Source of the DNA: Rhodospirillaceae bacterium
Lineage (GTDB): Bacteria > Pseudomonadota > Alphaproteobacteria > Rhodospirillales > Rhodospirillaceae
Assembly (NCBI GenBank): GCA_947476695.1
Contig: CANJRD010000001.1
Span: 558,001 to 622,000 of the forward strand
Reading direction: 5' to 3'
DNA length: 64,000 nucleotides
In this document: piece after piece, positions 20,699-28,838 of the stretch
How the letters are laid out: each line of letters starts with the position of its first letter
How positions within the stretch are numbered: the first letter of the stretch is position 1
Notes under the pieces: model-generated
Seen by the model: the letters and a program-made list of their open reading frames with translations, nothing else
Database searches by the model: none
What the model was told of the DNA's origin: nothing
Made by a program: the position numbers and the translations under genes

Positions 20699-21672
20699 GA
20701 TACGTCGGAGGAATCGGCGTCGCGATCCGCGCGCCGCGCCGCATCGCGGGCATCGTAAGCCTGCACGATGCGGGCGACGAGATCGTGACGCACCACGTCA
20801 CGCGCGCTGAATTCCACCTGTGCCACACCGTCGACGTCGCCGATGATGTCGATGGCATCCTTCAACCCGGATTGCGTCCCGCGCGGCAGATCGATCTGGC
20901 TGAGATCGCCGGTTACCACCATGCGCGAGTTCTCGCCCAGGCGCGTCAGGAACATCTTCATCTGCACCGGCGTGGTGTTTTGCGCCTCGTCGAGAATGAT
21001 GAAGGAGTTCGCCAGCGTGCGCCCGCGCATGAAGGCCAGCGGCGCCACTTCGATCTCGCCCGACGTGAGCAGCCGCGTGACAAGATCGCCCGGCAGCATG
21101 TCGTGCAAGGCGTCGTAAAGCGGACGCAGATAGGGATCGACCTTCTCTTTCAGGTCGCCCGGCAGGAAGCCAAGCCGTTCGCCGGCTTCGACCGCGGGAC
21201 GTGAGAGCACGATGCGGTCGACCTCGCCGGCGATCTTCATCGCCACGGCTTTGGCGACGGCCAGATAAGTTTTGCCGGTGCCGGCGGGCCCGAGCGCGAA
21301 GACAAGGTCGTTGTCTACCAGCGCCTGGAAATAGGCACGCTGTCCAGGCGAACGCGGCGCGATCACGCGCTTGCGCGTGCGGATCGACAGGTCTTCGCCC
21401 GGCCCCATGCCGGACATCCGCGCAGCCGCATCGACGTCGCCAGTCTCGATCATATGTCCTGCCTTGAGCCGTCCATAAAGGTTCTGCAACGCCGCTTGCG
21501 CCAGCGTTGCCTGTTCCGCCAAGCCTTCCACGGTAACGGTATTGCCGTGGCTGTGCAGTTTCACGCCCAGCTTCTTTTCAAGCCGGGTGAGGTTCGTGTT
21601 ATGCGGCCCGACAAGCTCCTGCATCAGGGCGTTGTCGGCGAAAGTACTGGAGAGGTGAACGGTGTCTGGCAT
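20695..21672 (-). CDS. phoH: PhoH-like ATPase
   Basis: 325 residues. It is a cytosolic NTPase of the PhoH/YbeZ family, associated with YbeY and RNA metabolism. The N-terminal KH-like part (NLTRLEKKLGVKLHSHGNTVTVEG) precedes the ATPase core with Walker A GPAGTGKT and Walker B FIILDEAQNTTP, and the arginine-containing segment VTGDLSQIDLPRG. It starts three bases after the miaB stop codon. Confidence 0.95.
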   Translation of the reverse strand: MPDTVHLSSTFADNALMQELVGPHNTNLTRLEKKLGVKLHSHGNTVTVEGLAEQATLAQAALQNLYGRLKAGHMIETGDVDAAARMSGMGPGEDLSIRTRKRVIAPRSPGQRAYFQALVDNDLVFALGPAGTGKTYLAVAKAVAMKIAGEVDRIVLSRPAVEAGERLGFLPGDLKEKVDPYLRPLYDALHDMLPGDLVTRLLTSGEIEVAPLAFMRGRTLANSFIILDEAQNTTPVQMKMFLTRLGENSRMVVTGDLSQIDLPRGTQSGLKDAIDIIGDVDGVAQVEFSARDVVRHDLVARIVQAYDARDAARRADRDADSSDVS

Positions 21673-21675
21673 CGC

Positions 21676-23043
21676 TTACGCGGCAATCGCCGCGGCGGTG
21701 AGTGAATTGGGTTCCGCGCCGACGATGCGCAACCGCGCGACTGTTCCGATCATGCCCGCATCGGCTTGGACATGCACCGGCTGCAGATACGGCGTGCGGC
21801 CCGCCAGCTGCCCGGCGTAGCGTCCCGCGCCAGTCAGCAGCACGTCCAGGTCGCGTCCGATGCAGGATGCGTTGAACGCGCGCATCTGCTTCGTCAGTTC
21901 GGCCTGAAGCTCCTGCAACCGCGCATCCTTCACGTCTTCGGGCACTTGCTCGCGCAAGCCTGAGGCCGGTGTGCCCGGGCGCGCGCTGTATTTGAACGAA
22001 TAGGCCTGCACGTACCCGACCTCGCGCACGAGTTCCATGGTCGCGGCGAAGTCCGCGTCCTTCTCGCCGGGGAATCCGACGATGAAGTCCGACGATAGCG
22101 CGATGTCGGCGCGATGCCTGCGCAGTTTCTCGACCAGCCGGCGATAGTGATCGCGATTGTGACCGCGATTCATCGCGGTCAGGATGCGATCCGAACCCGC
22201 CTGCACGGGAAGGTGAAGGTAAGGCATCAGCTGCGGTACATCGCGGTGGGCGGCCATCAGGCCGTCGTCCATGTCGCGCGGATGCGAGGTGAGGTAGCGG
22301 ATGCGCGCAAGCTCCGGAATCTCGGCAAGCGCCGCGACAAGACGCGCCAGGCTCCAAGTCGCACCGCTGTCTGTGGCGCCGTGATAGGCATTCACGTTCT
22401 GTCCTAGCAGCGTGATCTCGCGCACCCCGTCGGCGACCAGGCCGCGCGCCTCGCGCAAGATGTCGGCGGCGGGGCGCGAGTACTCCGCGCCTCGGGTATA
22501 GGGCACAACGCAGAAGGTGCAGAACTTGTCGCAGCCTTCCTGGATCGACAGGAAGGCGGTCAGGCCCTGGCCGCGCGGCGCCGGCAGATAATCGAACTTC
22601 GGCTCGGGCGGGAATTCGGTGTCGAGGATGCCGCGGCCGTTGGTGGTGCGCGCCGCCTTCGCCACCAGTTCCGGCAGGCGATGATAGGTCTGCGGGCCCA
22701 GCACGATATCGACAAACGGCGCGCGCTTCATGATCTCGGCGCCTTCAGCCTGCGCGACGCAGCCGGCGACCGCGATCACAAGGCCGCCCGCGCCCTTTTT
22801 GGCGCGTTCGGCCCGCAATGAACGCATGCGGCCCAGGTCCGAGAACACCTTCTCGGCAGCCTTCTCGCGGATGTGGCAGGTATTGAGGATGACCATGTCG
22901 GCCTCCTCGGGCTCGCCGGTGACGCGGTAACCGATCGGCGCCAGCACATCCGCCATCCGGTCGGAGTCATAGACGTTCATCTGACAGCCGTATGTCTTGA
23001 TGAACAGCTTCTTGGCGCGCTTTTGAGGGGCGGGCTCGGTCAT
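21676..23043 (-). CDS. miaB: tRNA-2-methylthio-N6-dimethylallyladenosine synthase
   Basis: 455 residues. MiaB is a radical-SAM methylthiotransferase for A37 of tRNAs reading UNN codons. The N-terminal UPF0004 domain binds the auxiliary cluster ([26 protein letters not shown]). The radical-SAM motif CDKFCTFC lies near residue 167, and a C-terminal TRAM domain follows. It heads the miaB-phoH-ybeY-corC-lnt run, separated by 50 bases from the acyltransferase gene upstream. Confidence 0.97.
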   Translation of the reverse strand: MTEPAPQKRAKKLFIKTYGCQMNVYDSDRMADVLAPIGYRVTGEPEEADMVILNTCHIREKAAEKVFSDLGRMRSLRAERAKKGAGGLVIAVAGCVAQAEGAEIMKRAPFVDIVLGPQTYHRLPELVAKAARTTNGRGILDTEFPPEPKFDYLPAPRGQGLTAFLSIQEGCDKFCTFCVVPYTRGAEYSRPAADILREARGLVADGVREITLLGQNVNAYHGATDSGATWSLARLVAALAEIPELARIRYLTSHPRDMDDGLMAAHRDVPQLMPYLHLPVQAGSDRILTAMNRGHNRDHYRRLVEKLRRHRADIALSSDFIVGFPGEKDADFAATMELVREVGYVQAYSFKYSARPGTPASGLREQVPEDVKDARLQELQAELTKQMRAFNASCIGRDLDVLLTGAGRYAGQLAGRTPYLQPVHVQADAGMIGTVARLRIVGAEPNSLTAAAIAA

Positions 23044-23093
23044 AAGCGGTCTTTAGCTTGCAAAAGCGGGCTTTGCCAAGCCAAACGGGGGTT

Positions 23094-23867
23094 TTATGCC
23101 GCCTCGCGGCCGGTCAACAACCGGGCAACACCGCGGCCGCTCACCCGCTCGCAATGCTTGGCGAGCAGTTTACGGTTGCCGAAATCCGCCGCCGAGACCG
23201 CCGGGTGGAATGTCACCTCGACCGTCAGCGTGCCGAGCCGCAGCGCCTTCCACAGGTGGGGCATCAGGTCCATGTCGCCGTACCACGCGAAGAACGACCG
23301 CCAGCCGATTCCCAGCGGCAGACCGTTCAGGCGGGTATAGGCGATGGAAACCGGCTGCACCGTGACCGTCTTGCCGTCTCGCCCCAAACCTTCGGCGACA
23401 TTGAACAGCGAACTCTTGAATGGGCGGATGCGGTTGCCGTCGTTGGACGTCGATTCCGGAAACATCAGCAGTGTGTCGCCGGCGTTCATACGTTCGCGCA
23501 ATTGATCGCGCGCCTCGCCGGCGGCGGTGCGGTCGCGGTCGACGAAGATCGTCCCGCCCGAGGCGCCCAGCCAGCCGAAGAGCGGCCAGTTCTTGATCTC
23601 CGCTTTGGCGACGAACGTGCCCCGCGCGACCCCGCCCAGCGCGAAGATGTCGAAATACGAGACGTGATTGGCGACGACAAGCTGCGGCGAGGCATCGCTT
23701 TGGCGACCGCGTACGATCACCTTGATCCCGACCACGCGCGAGACGGTTTTGAAGTACCAGGTGCGCTGCCGGGTGATGTCGCGCTTGAGCGCCATCAGCG
23801 CATAGAGCATCAGCGCATAGGGCACCGAGAATGCGATGAAAAGAGCCAGACGCGCGAACGCCAGCAA
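23094..23867 (-). CDS. olsA: 1-acyl-glycerol-3-phosphate / lyso-ornithine-lipid acyltransferase (OlsA-like)
   Basis: About 257 residues of a PlsC-family acyltransferase. Motif I is the NHVSYFDI stretch, motif III is FPESTSNDG and the Arg-containing segment is GTIFVDRDR. A membrane segment (LLAFARLALFIAFSVPYALML) precedes the catalytic domain. It follows the OlsB-like gene by about 40 bases, so it most probably O-acylates lyso-ornithine lipid; a general phosphatidic-acid role cannot be excluded. The start is uncertain. No ATG or GTG fits before the membrane segment, and I propose TTG at 23867. The open frame continues upstream but is only a shadow of olsB. Confidence 0.8.
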   Translation of the reverse strand: MLAFARLALFIAFSVPYALMLYALMALKRDITRQRTWYFKTVSRVVGIKVIVRGRQSDASPQLVVANHVSYFDIFALGGVARGTFVAKAEIKNWPLFGWLGASGGTIFVDRDRTAAGEARDQLRERMNAGDTLLMFPESTSNDGNRIRPFKSSLFNVAEGLGRDGKTVTVQPVSIAYTRLNGLPLGIGWRSFFAWYGDMDLMPHLWKALRLGTLTVEVTFHPAVSAADFGNRKLLAKHCERVSGRGVARLLTGREAA

Positions 23868-23905
23868 GTTTGACTTGCGCGACGTCGGCAGTGTGACCGG
23901 TGAAT

Positions 23906-24886
23906 CTACGACGCCTTGCGTAATGGCTGCGCCTCTTGCGTGCCAATTTCGTAATGGCGCGTATAGCGTGCCGCGATCAGGTCGGTCTTGACGATGATGC
24001 AGACGTCGGTGGTGTTGAACTGCGGATCGATCACCGCGCCGTTGCCGATGAAACCGCCAACGCGCAGATAGCCTTTGAGCAGCGGTGGCAACGACGCCAG
24101 CGTGCGCTTGGGGTCGATCTCTTCTTTCGGCAACAGGTTCATCTCGGTGAAGCGTTCCGGCAGTGCCGCGGGGCGCAGGTCTTCGGGCGCGAGATGATAG
24201 TGATACAGGTACGACAGCTGCATCTTCAGCTTTTCCGGATCGGTGCCGGGCAGGCTGGCGCAGCCGAACATGACGTCGACGCGGTTCGCGTTCACGTACT
24301 CGGCGATCCCACGCCACAGCAACTGCATGGTCGCGCGGTCGCGATAGCGTGCATCGACGCAAGAACGGCCCAGCTCCATCAGGGTGCCGCCGTTGGCCAC
24401 CAGCTTGGTGATATCGAATTCGGAGGCGGTATAGAACCCGCCGGTGCGGCGCGCATGTTCGCGGCGCAGGACACGATAGGTGCCCACGACCTCATTGGCG
24501 CCAAGGGCGTGGTCGAGCACGACCAGGTGGTCGCAATGGCCGTCGAAGCGATCCAAGTCCCGGCGCATCTCGGTCATGCCGGGCAGCGGCTTCGCGCCCA
24601 TCTCGTCATAGAACACGCGATAGCGCAGGGCCTGGGCCGCGTCGATCTCGTGGGGGGTGCGGGCCAGGCGGATTTCCTGGGATCCGGCGATGACGGCCGG
24701 GAACACCCGCGGGCCCTTCGGCCGCGGCAGCCAGCGCACAAGCTTGCCACGCTGATCGGCGGCGGCTTTGCGGCGCTTGAAAAGCTGGAGCGTCGACTGC
24801 AGCGTCGAGGTCAGCGTCGACTTGGTCTTAAGGGTCAGCTTGACCGTCGTTTTCAGCGTCGACTTGGTGAGGGAAATGACCGTCAA
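23906..24886 (-). CDS. olsB: L-ornithine N(alpha)-acyltransferase (OlsB-like)
   Basis: 326 residues. OlsB transfers a 3-hydroxyacyl group from ACP to ornithine, the first step of ornithine-lipid synthesis. The GNAT-like core shows ELGRSCVDARYRDRATMQLLWRG, DVMFGCASLPGTDPEKL and LSYLYHYHLAPEDLR, all typical of OlsB. The start is TTG at 24886 with AGGAG seven bases upstream. The first 38 residues are an unusual Lys/Ser/Thr/Leu repeat (KSTLKTT, KTKSTLTSTLQSTLQL), encoded by a 42-base direct repeat, and are not part of the enzyme fold. The next gene is the likely OlsA partner. Confidence 0.85.
   Translation of the reverse strand: MTVISLTKSTLKTTVKLTLKTKSTLTSTLQSTLQLFKRRKAAADQRGKLVRWLPRPKGPRVFPAVIAGSQEIRLARTPHEIDAAQALRYRVFYDEMGAKPLPGMTEMRRDLDRFDGHCDHLVVLDHALGANEVVGTYRVLRREHARRTGGFYTASEFDITKLVANGGTLMELGRSCVDARYRDRATMQLLWRGIAEYVNANRVDVMFGCASLPGTDPEKLKMQLSYLYHYHLAPEDLRPAALPERFTEMNLLPKEEIDPKRTLASLPPLLKGYLRVGGFIGNGAVIDPQFNTTDVCIIVKTDLIAARYTRHYEIGTQEAQPLRKAS
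24812..24868. repeat. 42-base direct repeat in the 5' end of olsB
   Basis: The 15-mer CAGCGTCGACTTGGT occurs exactly at 24812-24826 and 24854-24868, 42 bases (14 codons) apart. A shorter related copy (CAGCGTCGAGGT) lies at 24800-24811. It encodes the repeated TKSTL motif of the N-terminus. Confidence 0.8.
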
Positions 24887-24993
24887 AGGACCACTCCTGG
24901 ACGTCCGTCGGGCTGCTCACATGTTTGTGACATCCCCTAGGGTGCCACACATTGAGCAAAAATAGGATACCCGACCCCTTACCAAATGTCGCG

Positions 24994-25431
24994 TTATCGT
25001 TCTGTGTCGCCCGCATCATCTAGGGGAACGGCGAATAGCTCCAACCGGTGGCTCACCAGCTTAAAGCCGTGTTTCTTGGCGACTTCCTGCTGCAAACGTT
25101 CGATTTCGTCCGAATGGAACTCGATCACCTTGCCGGAGCGGATGTCGATCAAATGGTCGTGGTGGGTCTCCACGGCCTCCTCATAGCGAGCCCGACCGTC
25201 GCCGAATTCGTGCCGGGTCACGATGCCGGCATCCTCGAACAGGCGCATCGTCCGGTACACCGTGGCGATGGAGATATGGCTGTCGACCGCGGCGGCGCGG
25301 CGATGCACCTCTTCCACGTCCGGGTGATCCGTGGAATCCGACAACACGCGTGCGATCACGCGCCGCTGTTCGGTCATCTTCATGCCGCTCTCGATGCAGC
25401 GCCGTTCGATGTGAGACTGTTGCCCGGTCAA
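24994..25431 (-). CDS. fur: Fur-family metal-dependent regulator
   Basis: 145 residues. The winged-helix part (MTEQRRVIARVLSDSTDHPDVEEVHRRA...ISIATVYRTMRLFEDAGIV) is followed by the metal-sensing dimerisation domain with HHDHLIDIRSGKVIEFHSDEIERLQ. There is no C-terminal CxxC pair, which fits the alphaproteobacterial Fur/Irr/Mur branch; whether it senses iron or manganese is undecided. The start is TTG at 25431, with a weak GCGAG upstream. The gene is divergent from the TusA-like gene, and the gap holds a GCCGCC/GGCGGC hairpin (25454-25468). Confidence 0.88.
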   Translation of the reverse strand: MTGQQSHIERRCIESGMKMTEQRRVIARVLSDSTDHPDVEEVHRRAAAVDSHISIATVYRTMRLFEDAGIVTRHEFGDGRARYEEAVETHHDHLIDIRSGKVIEFHSDEIERLQQEVAKKHGFKLVSHRLELFAVPLDDAGDTER

Positions 25432-25570
25432 AAAAATGCTCGCCTATTAAGAGGCCGCCTAAGGCGGCGCGAATGTCCGTTCTATCATAAGTGTGCAGCG
25501 CGGCGCTTGCAAAGCAGAGGTAACGACTCGCACTTGCATCCGACGCGCCAATCCCCCAGATCATGCGGTC

Positions 25571-25819
25571 ATGAGCGATCCGGACTTTTTCCTCGATATC
25601 ACCGGCGACGTCTGCCCGATCACCTTCGTGAAGACGAAGCTGCTGCTCGAGCGGATGCCCGCGGGCGCCATCGCCAAGGTCCGTCTCAAGGGCGCGGAGC
25701 CGTTGAGCAACGTGCCGCGCAATGTCGTCGCCCACGGCCATGAGGTCGTGTCCGTTGTGCCAGAAACCGCCGGCACCGCGCCGCGCGATCCGCATATCCT
25801 GACGATCCTGCGGAAGTAG
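25571..25819 (+). CDS. TusA-like sulfurtransferase
   Basis: 82 residues with the TusA/SirA fold. LDITGDVCPITFVKTKLLLERM carries the sulfur-relay cysteine at residue 15, and VPRNVVAHGHEVVSVV is the second half of the fold. The usual CPxP motif is CPIT here. Such proteins hand persulfide sulfur to tRNA thiolation, molybdenum cofactor or other acceptors; the acceptor is unknown. The ATG at 25571 gives the family length; upstream in-frame codons add a non-conserved leader. Confidence 0.85.
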   Translation: MSDPDFFLDITGDVCPITFVKTKLLLERMPAGAIAKVRLKGAEPLSNVPRNVVAHGHEVVSVVPETAGTAPRDPHILTILRK

Positions 25820-25841
25820 GCGTTGCGCAAATAAGAATGAG

Positions 25842-26300
25842 TTACAGATCGCGGCGCATGACGATGGCGTCGGCGCGCGTGCCGTCGGCGTTCTGATAAT
25901 AGCCGCGCCGCGTCGAGACTTCGGTGAAGCCGGCGCTGCCGTACAGGCCGCGCGCGGCCGTGTTGTCGATCGCGACTTCGAGGAAGCAGGAGATAATGCC
26001 GCGCTGGCGCAACTCTTCCATCGCATAATCGAGCAGGCGGCGCGCGAGCCCCTGGCGCCGCTGCGCCGGATCGACGGCCAGCGTCAGCACCTCGGCCTCT
26101 TCCACGACGCGGCGGACAAGGATGAAGCCTTTCGGCGTTCTCGCGCCGCTGATCCAGCCGGCGATGCCGGGCTGCATCAGGAACACGGCGAAATCGTTCG
26201 CCGTCCAAGGCTCCGGAAAACTCGCGGCATGAATCTCTGCCAGCACGTCGGCATCCGTCGCGCGGGCGGGAACCATCACGGTGACGCGCGGCGTGATCAT
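25842..26300 (-). CDS. rimI: Ribosomal-protein-alanine N-acetyltransferase RimI
   Basis: 152 residues, a GNAT fold. EAEVLTLAVDPAQRRQGLARRLLDYAMEEL contains the acetyl-CoA loop (RRQGLA), and FLEVAIDNTAARGLYGSAGFTEVSTRRGYY is the typical RimI C-terminal half. It overlaps tsaB by four bases (ATGA). RimI acetylates the N-terminus of ribosomal protein bS18 in E. coli; other targets are known in the family. Confidence 0.92.
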   Translation of the reverse strand: MITPRVTVMVPARATDADVLAEIHAASFPEPWTANDFAVFLMQPGIAGWISGARTPKGFILVRRVVEEAEVLTLAVDPAQRRQGLARRLLDYAMEELRQRGIISCFLEVAIDNTAARGLYGSAGFTEVSTRRGYYQNADGTRADAIVMRRDL

Positions 26301-26938
26301 GCCGGTAACGTCACGGCCGGTGGCCGCACATAAGCGGGTAACGGACCGGCCGCATCGGGTTCGCGGGTCGCGGCGATCGCGGCCAGGAACGCCGGGTCCG
26401 GCAGACGACGGTCCGACAAGGTCACGCGGTCATCGCCAGCCACCGCCATCGCGCCGTCGCCGACAATGGTGAACGGCGCGGGCCAGCCCTGCCGCGCGAT
26501 CCAGGCTGCGACATCGCCGGGCGCGAGAATCTCGGCCGCGATCAGACGCGCGCCGTCGGCGGTAAAAGCCTCCACGTAAAAATCGTCACGCTTGGTATCC
26601 ACCAGACTGATCACGGTGCCTTCGCGCGCCGCGCCGCGCGCCAGAACCTCGCCGGTCGTCGCGCCGACGACCGGGATCTTGCACGCAAGCCCGAAGCCGC
26701 GCGCGGCGGCGAGCCCGACACGCACGCCAGTGAACGAGCCGGGCCCGATGGTGATGGCGACGCGATCCAGGGCGTCGAACGCAACGTTTGCTTCGGCCAT
26801 GCAGCCGGCGATCATCGGCGTCAGCGCTTCGGCTTGGCCTTGCGCCATGGCCTCATGCGCTTGCGCCAGCGTCATGCCGTCGCGCCACACGGCGACCGAA
26901 CACGCCGCCATCGTGCAATCGAAAGCGAGGATCAACAT
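26297..26938 (-). CDS. tsaB: t6A biosynthesis protein TsaB
   Basis: 213 residues from the ATG at 26938 (MLILAFDCTMAACSVAVW), which has GAGG five bases upstream. TsaB is the catalytically inactive actin-like partner of TsaD in making threonylcarbamoyl-adenosine 37 of tRNA. The signature ITIGPGSFTGVRVGLAAARGFGLA is present. It is translationally coupled to rimI. The partner tsaD lies 5.5 kb away at 32.5-33.6 kb. Confidence 0.95.
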   Translation of the reverse strand: MLILAFDCTMAACSVAVWRDGMTLAQAHEAMAQGQAEALTPMIAGCMAEANVAFDALDRVAITIGPGSFTGVRVGLAAARGFGLACKIPVVGATTGEVLARGAAREGTVISLVDTKRDDFYVEAFTADGARLIAAEILAPGDVAAWIARQGWPAPFTIVGDGAMAVAGDDRVTLSDRRLPDPAFLAAIAATREPDAAGPLPAYVRPPAVTLPA

Positions 26939-26982
26939 GCGCACCTCATACACCGCGCCGCGCAAAAAGGGTATGATGGGGC

Positions 26983-27594
26983 ATGACCCAAGCGAATCTT
27001 CCCAAAACGAATCTTGTCGAGATCAGCTACGCGACCCACGACGTGGAGATCTCCATCGCCTACGCCACCGCCGACAACTTCACCGGCAAGCCGGTCTATG
27101 CGCGGCCGGGCTGTTACCTGAACGCCGACGCCGCGACCCATATGGAAAGGGCGATCGAGCTCGCGCGTCAGCTGGGCTATCGCTTCAAGATCTTCGACGC
27201 CTTTCGTCCGGCGGAAGCGCAATGGGTGCTGTGGCATCACACGCCGGACCCTGAGTTCCTGGCGGACCCACGCCGCGGTTCGCCCCATTCGATGGGGGCG
27301 GCGGTCGATCTCACGTTGATCGACGCGCAGGGGCGCGAGCTCGACATGGGCACCGGCTTCGATGCCTTCACACCGCTGTCGCATCATGGCGCGCTGGGCA
27401 TCTCGGCGAACGCGCAACGCAATCGCGCGATCCTGCTCGGCGTGATGACGTCAGCCGGTTGGGATTTTTATCGCAACGAGTGGTGGCACTATCAGCTGTT
27501 CAGCCCGCGCGGTCGCTATCCTGTGCTCAGCGACACCGTGCTGCCGGAACCAATGATGCCGGCGGGCACGAGCCTCGCGCGGCTCGCGTCCTAG
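26983..27594 (+). CDS. ddpX: D-alanyl-D-alanine dipeptidase (VanX/DdpX type)
   Basis: 203 residues of the zinc M15D dipeptidase family. The zinc and catalytic motif SPHSMGAAVDLTL is near residue 100 and EWWHYQL near residue 165 carries the catalytic Glu and the third zinc ligand His. FKIFDAFRPAEAQ contains the conserved Arg. There is no signal peptide, so it should act in the cytoplasm on D-Ala-D-Ala from peptidoglycan turnover. No vanHA-like resistance genes are nearby, so housekeeping catabolism is more likely than resistance. Its stop codon shares four bases with that of hemY (CTAG). Confidence 0.92.
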   Translation: MTQANLPKTNLVEISYATHDVEISIAYATADNFTGKPVYARPGCYLNADAATHMERAIELARQLGYRFKIFDAFRPAEAQWVLWHHTPDPEFLADPRRGSPHSMGAAVDLTLIDAQGRELDMGTGFDAFTPLSHHGALGISANAQRNRAILLGVMTSAGWDFYRNEWWHYQLFSPRGRYPVLSDTVLPEPMMPAGTSLARLAS

Positions 27595-28838
27595 GCTTCC
27601 ATCAGCAGCGCAGCCGTTGAGGTTGGCAGCGGCGTGGCGATGGCGATTTGCTGATTGGCCGTCAGCGCTTCGCGCAGCCAGCGTGCAACCGCATCGACGT
27701 CACCGCGCTCGCCGTTTTCCAGTTCGGCCATCAGCCGCGCGGCGCGCGCGCGAACCGTAGCCGTTTGCATTTCCGACGTCAGGCCCTGCAGGCGGCTGCG
27801 GGCGCGTCCCCACAATTCCGCAGCCAGCGCCGCTTCCGCCAGCGCCAGCCGGCTCTCGACGTGTTCGGGATTGTTCTGCACCAGAACCTCGACGCGCCGT
27901 GCCCAGTCCAGCGACGTCTCGCCCGGCATCAGCGCGCGATACGCGGCCAGCAATGCGGCTTCCGGTGCTATGGCCCAGGCGCGCTCGATATCGCTCGCGG
28001 CCTTGCGGCCCTTGCCTTGCGCGGCCATGGCGCGCGCGTAAGCCGCGATCGCCGCCGTGCCGCCGCCGTCGTCCATCGCCTTCTGCGCCGTCTTCGCGGC
28101 TAGCGCGGATTGACCCTGCGCCAGCTGCGTCGTGGCGAGATGGATGCGCAGGCGCGCGCGTAAGCGCGCTTGATCGCTCGGTGGGAACACGTCGCGGCCG
28201 GCAATGCTGTCGAGCATTGCGATGGCGTCGTCCCAGCGTTGCCCGGCGACATCGGCGTCGAGGATCAGATGCACGGCCCAGGCCGGCGTCTCGCCACGCG
28301 TCATCGCGCGGCGCGCATAGGTGATGGCGTTGTTGATGTCGCCGTCGGCGAACGCGCGGTTGGCCAGCGCCTTCAGCGCCGCCATCTCCGTTTCCGGGCG
28401 CTCCATTAGCGCTTCCGCCGCTACTTTCAGTTCCGCCATGTCGCCGTCGAGCGCGATGGCCTGCTTGCGCAACACCTGCACCGGCATGCTGTCGCCGAGC
28501 AGCTTGCCGGCTTCGCGCGCCAATCTGCGCGCCGCGGGACCCTGGCCCGCGTGAACCGCGGCGAACCCGTCGCCCAATGTGATCAGCCCGCGCTGTAACT
28601 TCTTCTCGCGCTGACGGGCACTGAAAGCTTTGACGCTGCCGCGCAGCCAGGCGACGCCGCGGAACAGCATGCCGAGCAACAGCACCAGCGCCACGACGGC
28701 GATGAACAGCACGCCCACCGACGTGTCGATTCGCCAGCCGCGCCACACCAAGGTCACGCTGCCGGGATCGTTGGCCAGCCACACCGCGCCTGCCACCAGC
28801 AGCGCGAGCGCGCCGAGATAGATCAGGATGCGGATCAT
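27591..28838 (-). CDS. hemY: HemY-type inner-membrane TPR protein
   Basis: 415 residues. The two N-terminal membrane segments (about 1-20 and 41-62) and the following amphipathic RQREKKLQRGLITLGDGFAAVHAGQ are the HemY_N signature. The rest is helical TPR-like repeats (ALKALANRAFADGDINNAITYARRAM and later copies). HemY proteins of this type are linked to protoporphyrin synthesis by gene neighbourhood, but they are not the HemY oxidase of Gram-positives. The start overlaps the end of the HemD-Mic60 fusion gene by four bases. Confidence 0.92.
   Translation of the reverse strand: MIRILIYLGALALLVAGAVWLANDPGSVTLVWRGWRIDTSVGVLFIAVVALVLLLGMLFRGVAWLRGSVKAFSARQREKKLQRGLITLGDGFAAVHAGQGPAARRLAREAGKLLGDSMPVQVLRKQAIALDGDMAELKVAAEALMERPETEMAALKALANRAFADGDINNAITYARRAMTRGETPAWAVHLILDADVAGQRWDDAIAMLDSIAGRDVFPPSDQARLRARLRIHLATTQLAQGQSALAAKTAQKAMDDGGGTAAIAAYARAMAAQGKGRKAASDIERAWAIAPEAALLAAYRALMPGETSLDWARRVEVLVQNNPEHVESRLALAEAALAAELWGRARSRLQGLTSEMQTATVRARAARLMAELENGERGDVDAVARWLREALTANQQIAIATPLPTSTAALLMEA

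Noticed and set aside
23868-24362. An N-terminal extension of the acyltransferase, giving a 422-residue protein
   Set aside because: The extension is out of frame with olsB yet wholly inside it and has the composition of a shadow frame.
26983-27594. A vancomycin-resistance gene cluster (vanX)
   Set aside because: Only the dipeptidase is present, without VanH or VanA ligase-type genes or a VanRS system. A turnover role is more likely.
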